Shown: one piece after another, positions 23,520 to 33,700 of the stretch | Layout: each line of letters starts with the position of its first letter | How positions within the stretch are numbered: the first letter of the stretch is position 1 | Origin: Cenococcum geophilum 1.58 | Lineage: Eukaryota; Ascomycota; Dothideomycetes; Gloniales; Gloniaceae | Length of the DNA stretch: 64,000 nt | NCBI GenBank assembly: GCA_001692895.1 | Contig: KV748182.1 | Span: 1,058,341 to 1,122,340, forward strand | Direction: 5' to 3' | Position numbers and translations under genes: made by a program | The notes under the pieces: generated by a model | Told to the model about the DNA's origin: nothing | Database searches by the model: none | The model's input: the letters and a program-made list of their open reading frames with translations, nothing else

Positions 23520-26080
23520 ATCTCTTATCTCTTACCGTACTATCTTCTATACGCCGTCTTATATCCTTAATTATCCTATAGCGACCGCTATAGAATATAG
23601 CCTCGCTATTAACCCGCTAGTGCGCCCCCTAGCAGTAATTAAGAGCATTAATTAACGGCCTACCCGCTAGCCCTAAAGTTTACTCAGCCTAAAGCTAGAA
23701 TACCGAATTACCGCCCTAAAGTATCTTATATTTCCTTAGCGGTGCCTACAGGTTAAGGATAAATGGGAGAGGTTAAGTGTTAGCTTGCGGTAGCTATGGC
23801 GGGGGTATAGTAAAAGCTTACGGCAGCTGCTGCGGGGGTATAATAGATGTTATAGTAGACGGCTAAGCAGGCTCTACGGCAGTAGATAGTTAAGGACCCC
23901 TTAGTATCTCCCTAGGGGTTAGATATACGGGAGAGGGTTTATCTAAAGATGGAATCTAGCCGTTAACGCGTTTAGGAACAGACGCGGGTATAGGTATAAG
24001 TATAAGTATAGGCAAAGGCAAGGGTACGGGGCCGTCTAAAGACGGCCGTATAGACTCCGTAGGCCCTATCTAGATACCCGTTTTCCCTTACTAGATCTAT
24101 ATAGGTATAAATAATACTAATAACCTTTCTATTTCGCTAAGGCGTTCTAAGATCATCTGCACGCGTAATTAAACCCCCTTTATTTCTAAGATTGCGGCCT
24201 TATATCTTAGCTTAGCTACGGCCTTATAGGCGGGCCAGTATTTCCGCATTATTATCTCGTCTAGCGTAACTATGCTGGCTAGTGAGCTTTTTACCCGCGT
24301 AGCGAACCTCTAATACTCCTTATAGCTAAAGAGGGAGTCCTTTTATAGGGGGTAGAGCGGGAACTGCTTATGTAGGATTACTAAGTCCTATAATAGGATT
24401 ACCCTAAGCGTATAAAGGAGGCGTAGAAATTCTAAGCCTATAAGGTTAAGCCGTACAACCTTATTATCGGCCCTCTCTAGGTAGTAGGTCTCTATGTGTT
24501 TTAGCCAGACGTTAGTCTTAGGCCATATCTTTAAGCAAAGGGCTTTCTCCGGCATCTCTTGCGCGCAGGGAAGAAAGTAGCCTTTTCCCTCCTTTGGGAA
24601 GCCGGTGATTAACCATATAAACGCATAGGGTAGATAGCTAAGGTAGGCTCCCGTTATTGCGTCTATATTCTAGCGTCCGGCCCGTCTAATTTAGGTTTCC
24701 TTAACGCCGCTAAGCTTAGCATGCCGGACGCTCTACTTACGAGCGCTATAGGTCTTCTCCTTTAAGTGAATTCCTACCCCCTAGAACATCTTCTTATTCT
24801 ATTTAAACTGCGTATAATAGCTTAACGGCTGTTGCGGTACTTTAATGCTACTAGGGAAGATATATAGGTTATAGTAGTCCTCTAGCTGCCGAAAGGATAG
24901 GAAGCTCTCGGCGCCGTCTTTACCCCAGCAGTTAAAGAAGTAAAAGGCTATTACGGAGAGAGGGCAGAGGATAGGGTTAGTATTGCGCATATAGCCTATA
25001 TACTTAACCTTGTTATATTAATTCTACTTCCCCTATATTATTAATATAATTATATACGGCGCTAGCTTATCTAGTTTAGGCCCTTTGTTTTCTAGTTTAA
25101 TAAGGATAAGGTTAGTAAGCTAAATGTCCCGTCTACTTTTACCGTAGGTAATAGTACTATAGCCTAACAAACGGGTTAGAAAACGGTAGCTATATAGACC
25201 GGATACAAACCTAATAAATGCTTAGCCGCAGTTTAAAGGTAAGACTCAACTAAACCCGGTATCTTAGAGCCCGTCTCCTAGTACTAAGTAATTACCTTTT
25301 TAAGCCCTTTAACGTTGTAGCCGCTAGTAATTGTAAATAGGCCCCAATTAATAAAGTTAATATATTAAATACGGTCCTTATCGCGGCGGACACTGTCTAG
25401 TATCGCTAAGAGCTTTGCCCCCTACAGCGGCTATAAGGCCTTGCCTTCTAACTACTACGCGTAAAGCTTAGTAATAGTAGAGACGTAGCTATTTATAACT
25501 AAGTATTAGACCGTCTTGTTAAATAGGGCGTCTAGGGCGTCCTTATCCCATATCTCCTCTTCATCCTTTATAGCTTCCTCTACGGCTATAGCTGCCCCTA
25601 TAACTGCCCCTACGGCTGCCCTTCCCCCTAGCTGCCCTCTTGGCCGGCCGGCCGTCTTCTACCTCTTCTTTACCTGCTCGCTATCTTTCTATATCTCTTT
25701 CCGTTTTGACTTCCGTTTTTGATAGCCAGCGGCCCGCGATTTTTAGTTAATAACTTGCTGCTCTAAAAATAAGCAAAGCTTATCTTTTATTACCTGGGCG
25801 CCGTCTGTATTGCCTTCTAATCTTACGCACTAGTCTTCCTACTTTTTCTGCTTTAGCTTATACGCCCTTATAGTATTTTTTAAGCGCTAGGCCTTATAAA
25901 TATTCTATAGCCGTACTATCTGGGCCTTAAATTCGCTCTAAAGGCTATAGGGTAAGGGGCCTAGGGGGGCTTCTATTGACCGTAAAGTGGACTATAGGGT
26001 AAGGAGATTCTTAAAGGATTTTATATCCGTAAGAGGTAAGGGGGAGACACGTAAGCGCGGTGTAGGTAAATAAAGTTACC
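23520..26080 (-). pseudogene. Crypton tyrosine recombinase (Ndc10_II / GCR1_C type)
   Basis: Reading on the minus strand from about 26080. KQKK, a stop, EDWCVRLEG then DKLCLFLEQQV (about 25860-25750) form the N-terminal region. A long Ndc10-like middle follows, including NPILCPLSVIAFYFFNCWGKD (about 24970-24910) and SVRHAKLSGVKET...IRRAGR, a stop (about 24735-24665). The latter fits the Arg and HxxR-type region of tyrosine recombinases as seen in fungal Crypton/CBF3 Ndc10 proteins. The C-terminal part (about 23720-23520) matches the GCR1_C DNA-binding domain pattern, ending in a YRIIKDIKRRIED-like helix. The enzyme would cut and rejoin DNA at short direct repeats. Scattered TAG/TAA codons make this copy inactive. 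The start codon is not certain. Confidence 0.65.
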
Positions 26081-26582
26081 GAACGCGTAAATATTAAAGG
26101 AGAAGAAGAAGAGGGCTCTATATTATATAATTAGAATTACGGTAGGCCTTTCTATATAAAATTAGAAGCCCTACGCGAGCTAGCGCGGGCATAAGGATAG
26201 GAGAGGGTTGGAAAATGTATTGTCGAGGTGACAGTGAGGTTAAAGGCGCGCTAAGGCCCTTTATACTAACCTAGTACTAACCTAGGCCTTAAAAACGCGT
26301 CTAAAAAGTAGGGGCCACCACTAAAGGGGGGGGGTAATATTTGGACGATATGTTGCGGACCTTAGGGGGTTGTGCGTAATCTGAGGTTATGCTAAGCCTA
26401 ACCTGGACCTCTGATACCTACCTATAACTTATAAGTAAGAAAGCACTATGTGCTAAGAGGCAAATTTTGGGATAGCGAGACTTATATTATAATAGCAATA
26501 GTAAGTAAGGAGGATTGATATTTGTTCCGATAGTTAAGCGGTATATATATATAGATGGTAACTATAAAAGAAGAGTTACTAG

Positions 26583-26800
26583 TGTTAGGAATAAAGGCAA
26601 GTGGTTACTATATAAGGTATATTGCTATTATGTGTGGTAAGTTGCCATTACGTACGGCAAGTTGCCGTTACGTGCCGCCGCGGCACTAGCGTGGCGAGGA
26701 GCCTTAAGCTCCTCGCCCTCCCTTATTAAGAATAGAATAATAACAATTATTATACTATCTACGAACCGTAGCTACGTGATATTACCTTATAAGACCAATA
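26583..26800 (+). repeat. Copia copy 1, 3' LTR (218 bp)
   Basis: Same length and architecture as the 5' LTR, ending AAGACCAATA before the GTAGA duplication. The terminal CA reads TA here, a typical RIP product. Confidence 0.9.
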
Positions 26801-26805
26801 GTAGA

Positions 26806-27195
26806 TATTACATAATTATATTTAAACTCTAAATTATAGAATATATTAAAAAGTATATACTTTATATATTTTATAATAAGACTACTTTTTTACTTTAATT
26901 CTATTATAGGGTTAACTATTTAAAATTATATAAAGCTTATAAGGTTATAAGTACCAAGATAGTCTAATGGGGATTTAACCTCTTTTCTCTTCTTAGCTAT
27001 ATTAATTAAATATACTATACTACCTATAGGACTAAATAAGACTATTCTATATTCTAGCGTATATATCCTTTTAGTATCTATAGTATTAACTCTATCCCTT
27101 TTTATTAGGGTAAAGAAATATTTATAATTAAGCGTGGAAAGCATATAAGGAAGTGCTATATTTTTTATACCTTTATTATTTAAAAAAAGATAAAT
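26806..27195. other. AT-rich flank between copia copy 1 and LINE B
   Basis: RIP-saturated. A 72-codon open frame lies on the minus strand (26926-27144; it contains SPLDYLGTYNLISFI), but no family is recognised and its survival may be chance. The poly(A)-like AT stretch just before 27196 belongs to the LINE B target. Confidence 0.35.
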
Positions 27196-27299
27196 ATTTC
27201 TTTTCTATAGCCGATAAAAGGAGCTCTTGCTATACCTGGCCCAAAAAGACCAAAACCAACCAAAAGAACCCTGAAAAACACCTAGAGAATCCCCTTGAA

Positions 27300-28980
27300 A
27301 TGCATATATCGCAGGGAAGGCACACATCAAACGACGGTGGCTCGCACTTGCGCGTAACCGCTAGAACTACGCCTAGCAATAGCCCTCTATAATAAAGACG
27401 GGCGAATACCGCACTATAAAGCGGAAATACCTCTATTAAGAAGGCATCTAATAAAATATAAAGCCTATTAGACGCGTCTAGTATCCAAAATTATAGGGAA
27501 GTAACTGTTAGCTATAACGAACTAATATAGCTAGTAGAATAGCTCCGCTAGTCTAGCGAACCTTAGGCGCCCCTTTAGCAAACCCTTAATTAAATCCTCT
27601 AACGGCTAAGTAAAATTAAAAATAAGTATAACCCCCCCTTACCGGCGAACCGCACCTAGGCTACTATAGCTGCGCTTTTACAGTATAGGGAACCTACCCC
27701 CCTTAAGTTAATAACCAGGTATATAATTATAATATAACCAAACATAGAATAAGTAGAGGGGCTTAAGGGATAATTAGAAACAGAAGTCCTTATAAAGATA
27801 TATAAAGAGGTCTACGATACTATTATAGTCCGACACCTTAAGAGCGGAGACATTAAAGTTACCCTAAAGGACTAATAGGCAAAGGAATAAGTCGTAAGGG
27901 TAAAGGATAGGCTAGGAGAACGTATTAGTATAAAAGTACTCCACAAGGATTACCTAGTTAAAGTCCTAGCGGTTCTTATAAGCCTTAGGGTAGAAAAGGG
28001 ACGCTAGGTGGACAACATAGCAATTATATAGGAGATAGTAAGATAAACGGAACGCCTTATACTAGGACTTGAAATCACCCGAATTTAATAGCTTTAACAG
28101 GAAAATATAAACTAAGCATATAATAAAAACAATAAGAGGACACGAGGGTCGCTAGAGACTCGCTAGGGAGACGCCGGACGAACGCATAGCTCCCTTATCG
28201 TCAGCATATATATACTAGGAATACAAAAACTTCTTATCTAAAAAGGAATAATTATAAATGGCCTTATATATAATATAAGGCTCTATAACCACAGACTACG
28301 CCTAGAATAATGCTATTGCTGTGTATAATGGGGACACACCTAATCTATATGCGTAGCATAGGTGTGCTGCGGCCACTATGTAGGCCCCTATAATATAAGA
28401 CATTTTTAAATTAAGACTAAACAAAATGCGCGAACTACCACCGAAGCATATATAAGGTGTAGGAGAGAAAAGACTGCATTAAATACAGGAGACGGAAGGT
28501 AAGGGCTTAATAGCTGCGGGAATAACTGTACGCTAGGTTATACAAATGGAAATAATAGGCGATAAGCTAGGGGGACGTAGGCGCCTTTCTAGCGTTTCCT
28601 ACTTTTAATACTAGAGGGCTAGGCTAGCTATCCTAAGCCTTAACGGGCTAAAAGCGACGCCGTGTAATATTACTAGACCGATTAGGGATATAAGGGTTAT
28701 AGGGGACATAAGGGAGAGGACGCCCTATAGGAAGACCCCTATGGATAGTGACAGTAGGCTTAAGACCAGGATAATTAAGAATTAGACTTAATGCGGCAAA
28801 TATAATATTCGCAGCCGACTTATAAAGGGCATATAGCCGACTAGTAAGAATAGGGGAAGAACCGGTAATAATAACAGATTTAGATATAGAAGCGCTAATA
28901 GGAACATAAGATATGGGAATGGAAAGCTCTATATAAAATAAGTAGTAACTAGGGTATAGATATAAGAGATAGAAGCTCTA
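27300..28980 (+). pseudogene. LINE B ORF1 remnant with zinc knuckles
   Basis: It begins at ATG 27300 (MHISQGRHTSNDGGSHLRVT) and stays in a related frame for several hundred codons with RIP-type stops. Near 28310-28400 two Cys/His clusters appear: CYCCV, a stop, WGHT, a stop, SIC and CCGHYVGPYN..H, a double zinc-knuckle arrangement typical of the RNA-binding ORF1 of Tad1-like LINEs. ORF1 proteins coat the element RNA. The downstream part (28570-28980) is less clear and the end of ORF1 is approximate. Confidence 0.65.
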
Positions 28981-30423
28981 AATATCCTAGAGAAAATGGA
29001 AATAGAAGAAGTAAGGAACGAAGGAGAGTTAAAGGACCCTCGCTGGGGGTCCGCCACCTATCTATTATATAGTATAACTGCGGCAATATAAACTACCGCC
29101 TTATAAGGCCCCTACTAGACAGTCTAGACCTAGAGAAATATTATATCCTTGCTATATAAGAACCGTATTATAATACCTTTATATAATTAATATACTGCCC
29201 CTAAAAGACCTTTTACCACACATGCAACCTTACCAAAAGGTGGCGCCGCACTTCAAAACTTACGCATACCCATCTTACCATCAAAAACAATCGATTTCCT
29301 AACTTTTAAGACCTAATTCTCACTGCCTAGCGAGCTAGAGGTGGATTTATTTGTCGTTTTACCCCCTTTTCCCCAGCAGAAAATTCTTCTTAGGGGTGGT
29401 CCTAGCTTATAAGCGAGGCACGGACAGGAACACCAAAACTATAACTACTACTACGAATACTAATAGGGGCTAGTCTTTCTACTACCTTTTAGCCTAATCT
29501 CCCCAGAAATCTTCTAGTAGGATTAGTAAGGAGAAAGGGTATAAAGATAGTAAAAACTAGAAACCCCCCTATAAGATATAAAATGCCAAGGCCTAATAGG
29601 TCTAAAAAAAACCTCCTATAGAAATAAGTGATGAAGATTCTACATCTACTTTTTCTCCCCCTTCTCCTTCTCCTGGCCCGTTTAGGACAGGAGAAAAAAG
29701 AGAACATCCTTAGTCTTCTCCTGAAAAAGAAAACCAAAAACCTGCAAAAAAGATAATAAAACCAACAACTACTACGGATAGTATGCCTAGTATACCTCCG
29801 TCTTCCCTTTCTCCAGAAGAACATCTACACGAGGCTTTAAGAAGCCTAATCCAGGCCTATAGAGGGCTAGAAGGAGAAGAATAAGAAGAATAAGTTGGAT
29901 AGCTAGTGGACTATACACACAATATCCTAATAGGAAAAACCCCTTTGCAAAGAAGAGAAGAAGAAGAGGCAAAAGAGGTCCTAGAAGACTAGTAAAAGAA
30001 GTAAAAGCTCTCCATAAGAGGTAGCTTCTACTAAAAATACTTACGCAGAGAGACTGAAGAAGGACCTCCCTTCTTTTTCGTCCTCCCTACCCTCCTTACT
30101 ATTACCACCACTACCTTCTGCCCTCTTCTTCTAGTAGGGTTCTACTTCTACTAGAAGTAAGAAAAGCAGCTATAAGAAAGGAAACTAGTCCTAATTACAG
30201 ACGAAAAGGACCAACCTCTAGATACCTTCTCTATACGAAATAAAGTCAATCAACTATTTGCATCAAAACTGCAAGTAAAAAAGCCAGTTCTAGCATCTAT
30301 AGCTAGAACTAAAGGAAACAAAATATTCTCCTTATAACTATAGAAGAGTATAATATAGATTTCCTAGTAAATATAAGGAGATCTGGCATAACTGCTTTAC
30401 CTTTTAAAGAGAACAAAAACTAG

Positions 30424-30975
30424 AACCATGGGTTCAAATTATAGCCCATAGGGTTCCTACCCTACCTTTCCTAGGAGAAGGAGGCTCTAAGCTTCTAAAA
30501 GAAGAGATTAAGACCTTTAATCCTATAAGGATACAAGGACTACCTAGATGGATCTTATCTAGCGAAAAAAGACACAATCCACAGACCAGATTTGGCTCTA
30601 TAGTTTTTACTATANAGAACGAAGAAAAAAGACAAGAAATCCTCAAGCAAAAAGAGATATNAATTGCAGGTACAGCTACTAAGGTAGTAAAGTACCTTAA
30701 AGTCTCTCCTACTACGCAGTGTAATAGCTGCCAAAAATTTGGCCATACAGGAGACAGATGCTCTACTAGGGCCTGTAGATATTNTGCGGCTGCACATCTA
30801 TCTAAAGACCACTGCTGTCCTACCTGCTTAATAAGCGGTAGGCCTTGCAAGCATACCACCCCTCTTTGCATTAATTGTAAAGAAAAACACTTTGCTAATA
30901 GTAGAGACTGCGAGAATCTTAGAGCAGCTAAATTAGTACATAGTACTAGCGTAGANNACTCTATNGAAGAATAAA
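30424..30975 (+). CDS. LINE C ORF1, C-terminal half with zinc knuckles (partial, relic upstream)
   Basis: A frame open from about 30424 to the TAA at 30973: EPWVQIIAHRVPTLPFLGEG, then WILSSEKRHNPQTRFGSIVF, TKVVKYLKVSPTTQ and three Cys/His clusters. These are CNSCQKFGHTGDRC, CRY-x-AAAHLSKDHCC and CINCKEKHFANSRDC, at about 30720-30915. This is the nucleic-acid-binding part of a Tad1-type ORF1 protein, which coats the LINE RNA. The N-terminal half (about 29590-30420) is readable in pieces (SPPSPSPGPFRTGEKREHP, LSPEEHLHEALRSLIQAYRG) but has stops and frame changes. The N bases leave a few residues unknown. Confidence 0.65.
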
Positions 30976-31198
30976 ATTAATAGNAGTCTAGAAGGAGGTA
31001 NCTCCTACTAGGCTNTTAGGTTAAAAGANAGTAGAGAGCAAAAGGACAGAAATAAATTGCAAAAGGACAGGGACAGGGGTTAGGATTTCTTACAGTTTTT
31101 CTTACCATTTTCTCATTCCCTAGTAGTTATAGTATCTTAGTATTTTTACTAGGAAACTATAAACTCCTAATTTAGGGGTTTATAAACTACTAGGATAT

Positions 31199-31325
31199 AG
31201 CTACTAGTACATATTAAGCTGCCCNAAAAAGGATTTATGTATATAGAACTATAGCGCCATAGCCCAGAGGCTGCATGCGCAGTATTGTACGTAGTATAAT
31301 ACAATGGATAAAAAAAAAAAAAAAA
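31199..31325 (+). repeat. LINE C 3' tail shared with the 7814-9193 retroposon
   Basis: AGCTACTAGTACATATTAAG to poly(A), nearly identical to 9063-9193. It is the only segment the two elements share, so it is likely the signal read by the reverse transcriptase that mobilises both. Confidence 0.85.
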
Positions 31326-31441
31326 ACTGCCCCTAAAGATTCTAGCTCCTATATAAACCAAAAGCAGCTACACACGTATGCTTTATAATTAGTAAGGCTA
31401 TTAGCCTGTCCTTATGGTTATAGTAGGCAGTTAACCTAGAT

Positions 31442-33094
31442 CAGCGTGGTTTTCAATATCAATATTGCCAATTAGATTGATCAATATTGGCACTAATCAA
31501 TATTGGCGAGTATTGGCGAGTATTGGCGATATTTGTAATATTTGCAGATCTTCTTGGCACCCCATCAAAATTTATTAACTTTAACATTGTACGGATAAAT
31601 TATTAAATATTATAGCTTCTAAAGCAGACTTATTACTTTTTATACCTATATTAGACTCCCTTAATATAGAAGAGTTATTAAACTGCTAGTAAAAGAAGAC
31701 TTTTAACCTATAGATACTAGTTGGTAGGGATTTGCTTCGCAAATGCTATCCCTCCGTTGTGCTTCGCAGCAGGGGGTAAGCTTTAGGCAGAGCCTCGTGT
31801 AGAGCTTTAGTAGAGCTTCGTGCAGAGGTTCGCGCAGAGCCTTATGCAGAGCCACGTGCGGCGTGCAGGCGTGTAGACGTATAGATGTGTAGACGTGCAG
31901 ACGTTCGTATAGGCGTTCGTGCAGGCAATTAATCGATAAATCAATTAATTGTAGAGCCGTTCGTATAGACGATTATAGAGTCTTCTAGTATATTAGTGCT
32001 GCATATTAGTAGAGCTTTGAGTAGAGTGTCGTGTAGAGCTTCGAGCAGAGCCTCGCGTAGAGCTTTTGAGCAGAGCTTGAGAAGAGCTCCGTGCAGAGCC
32101 TTGATAGAGCTTCGAGCAGAGCTTCGAGCAGACCCTCAAGTGGAGCTTTGATAGAGCTTTAAGTAGAGCCTTGTGCAGAGCTTTGAGCAGAGCTTCGATA
32201 GAGCTTCGAGCAGAGCTTCGAGCAGAGCTTTGAGCAGAGTTTCGAGCAGAGCTTGGTTAGAGCTTTGATAGAGCTTCTCTATGTAGACCTTGCATTTAGG
32301 CTTGTTTTTAAAGGCCTTGTAAAGGGCTTATATAGGCGTTCGTACAGGCGTTCGTGTAGACATTTATAGAGACGTTTATAGAGACGTTCGTATAGACGAT
32401 TATATAGGCGTTCGTACGGGCGTTTATATAGGTAATTAATTAATCGATCGATTAATTGTATAGGTGTTTGTACGGGCAATCGTGCGATATTTATAGAGTC
32501 GTTCGTAGAGACGATCGTATAGCGACTAGTCATATGGGCGTTCGTACGGCCGATTGTAGTATATTAGTGCTGCGTGTTAGTAGAGCTTTAGAGCTCTATA
32601 TAGGGCTTTAAGCGGAGCTTCGAGTAGAGCTCTGAGTAGAGCTCCGAGCAGAGCTTCGTGCAGGGCTTTTGCAGAGCTTTGGTACGCGTACGGTCGCAAA
32701 AAGTCTAACTACCCTTCTACTGCGCCACCATAAAGCTATTATATAACTAGCTACTTATAAATAACGTAGATAGTAGAGTAAAGAGGCTATATTAGAGATA
32801 TAGAGCTTTAATTGCGTATAGTTGTGGTATAATTAGGGGTAGTTAATATTTAATTTTGGTAAGGGAGCGTGTACTAAGACATTTTATAGTATATAAATAT
32901 TTCTACACGCGAGAATATATTATAAAACTGCCAATCTATGCCAATAATTTATATAATCTTTATTCTAGAATAAGTATATTTCTATTATAATAATTTTATC
33001 TAAATTATTGCCAATATTTAAATATTGACACTGTAAATATTGGCAAATGTCAATATTTTATTGGCTGGAATTTCGCTTATTGAAAACCACGCTG
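31442..33094. mobile_element. hAT-like non-autonomous DNA transposon (1.65 kb)
   Basis: Perfect 17 bp terminal inverted repeats CAGCGTGGTTTTCAATA, with the 8 bp TSD ACCTAGAT at 31434-31441 and 33095-33102, as for hAT transposons. The subterminal regions repeat AATATTGGC in both orientations (for example 31460-31540 and 33010-33065), a usual layout for hAT transposase binding sites. No transposase is encoded. The core is a long degenerate repeat array (separate entry). It sits inside LINE B's endonuclease region and is only lightly RIP-mutated, so it is younger than LINE B. Confidence 0.85.
31780..32690 (+). repeat. Degenerate tandem array, units based on AGAGCTTCGAGC
   Basis: Dozens of imperfect 12 to 17 base units, AGAGCTT(C/T)GAGC and AGAGC(C/T)T(C/T)GTGC, are interspersed with a second set, TATAGACGTTCGTG. 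The order recurs as two blocks separated by near-palindromic AATTAATCGAT patches (about 31925-31950 and 32435-32460), each followed by TAGTATATTAGTGCTGC (about 31988 and 32553), so a block of about 565 bases seems duplicated. Confidence 0.7.
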
Positions 33095-33274
33095 ACCTAG
33101 ATATTGCAGTTATAATAATCCAAATATATAGGAGACCGGTATAAATTATTAATGTATATAACCCTAGGGTTGAAGGGGTCCTATAAATAGAGAATATTAT
33201 ATTAGTAATAAGCTTACTAGAAACCAAAGGTATAGAGTTTATTCTACTAGGAAACATAAACCTCTACTACCCAT

Positions 33275-33700
33275 TATTACAGACGCTTTAAGTACGATGT
33301 TACGACTACTTAAAGAAGAGACGGAAGAAGCTAGTTGGTTAATTTAGGCACGGTCTAGAATAGAGCTGATAGAACCATGTGACGAGGAATAGTAACCGAG
33401 GTCATATGATGTGATCTATGTAATCTGTGTAATCTATAGGATCTATAACAGAGTAGACAGAGCACACGTATATTATATACAAAAAGGATTTTATAGGAGT
33501 ACGGTTGTGTATTTAAGGACCCTTAGTCCCTACCTAGATAGTTCCTTCCTTGTAGTAATTCTCAGAATATAATTAGAGTTAATTTGTTAGGCAACCACTC
33601 CACTAGTTGTTATTACGTTGTTAACTTTTATACTTATATTTCCTACACACCTAGCCTATTAATGAGCCTATTATAGTTTTTGCTACAAGGTTCCGTTATA
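33275..33700 (+). repeat. Gypsy A, 5' LTR (426 bp)
   Basis: Starts TATTACAGACGC (TGTTACGGACGC in the partner) and ends GGTTCCGTTATA. Same length as the 3' LTR; differences are C/T and G/A. Confidence 0.9.

Larger units (their letters stand above)
16815..26413 (-). mobile_element. Crypton (tyrosine-recombinase DNA transposon) inside copia copy 1
   Basis: The insertion is bounded by the direct repeat ATACCTA(T/C) at 16807-16814 and 26414-26421; copia copy 2 has a single equivalent site (near 61136). Removing nested Gypsy C leaves about 3.4 kb, a usual Crypton size. It encodes, on the minus strand, a recombinase with Ndc10-like and GCR1_C-like regions (separate entry). There are no convincing terminal inverted repeats, as expected for Cryptons, which recombine at short direct repeats; the two ends instead share subterminal direct motifs TTAGGGGG(G)TT and GAGGTTA. 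RIP is moderate, lighter than in the copia around it. Confidence 0.7.
11085..26800 (+). mobile_element. Copia copy 1: Ty1/copia fossil, interrupted by a Crypton
   Basis: Flanked by the 5 bp TSD GTAGA (11080-11084 and 26801-26805) and identical-length 218 bp LTRs. Native length without the Crypton is about 6.1 kb. Parts in order on the plus strand: gag from about 11698 with a zinc-knuckle remnant near 13000, protease/integrase region about 13200-14800, reverse transcriptase about 15060-15850 (including PLYGIAE), RNase H about 16040-16420. It is badly broken, with very many RIP-type lesions across all parts. LTR differences look like transitions, so they measure RIP rather than age. It is an old, dead copy that later received the Crypton. 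Confidence 0.9.
29206..31325 (+). mobile_element. LINE C: ORF1-only LINE with poly(A) tail, inside LINE B
   Basis: A 12 bp TSD, ACTGCCCCTAAA, occurs at 29194-29205 and 31326-31337, and a poly(A) run at 31310-31325 ends the element. It has a complete-looking 5' end (a hairpin ACCTTTT/AAAAGGT lies within the first 45 bases), an ORF1 with zinc knuckles, and about 350 bases of 3' region, but no reverse transcriptase at all in 2.1 kb. It is thus either an internally deleted LINE or a stable ORF1-only derivative. Many CpA/TpG remain, so RIP is light. Several N bases lie in 30615-31225. Confidence 0.75.
29065..33274 (+). pseudogene. LINE B ORF2 endonuclease (EEP) remnant, in three pieces
   Basis: This is the apurinic-like endonuclease that nicks target DNA. 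Piece one (29065-29205) reads YNCGNINYRLIRPLLDSL, then YYILAIQEPYYN, the N-terminal EEP motif with its catalytic QEP. Piece two (31338-31441) continues in the same frame as KPKAATHVCFIISKAIS. Piece three (33103-33274) continues as IIQIYRRPV, a stop, IINVYNP, then FILLGNINLYYP, the GDFN-like strand with D now N. LINE C and the hAT-like element lie between. Piece three runs on in frame into 41248 across Gypsy A. Stops occur at former Gln/Trp codons. Confidence 0.8.

Noticed and set aside
26350-26413. hAT-type edge for the insertion in copia copy 1 (8 bp repeat and CA.../...TG ends)
   Set aside because: The 8 bp repeat fits hAT, but the ends are not inverted copies and the encoded protein is a tyrosine recombinase, so Crypton is the better call.
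29206-29250. Second HDV-like ribozyme at the 5' end of LINE C (ACCTTTT/AAAAGGT stem)
   Set aside because: The stem is present but there is no P3 hairpin next to the second strand and no P1.1 match, so only a simple hairpin is supported.
29489-29972. Overlapping minus-strand open frames
   Set aside because: Antisense shadow of the LINE C ORF1 N-terminal region; Arg/Phe-rich content mirrors AAG/GAA-rich coding DNA.
30434-30871. 145-codon minus-strand open frame
   Set aside because: Antisense to the zinc-knuckle half of LINE C ORF1, which has clear family motifs on the plus strand.
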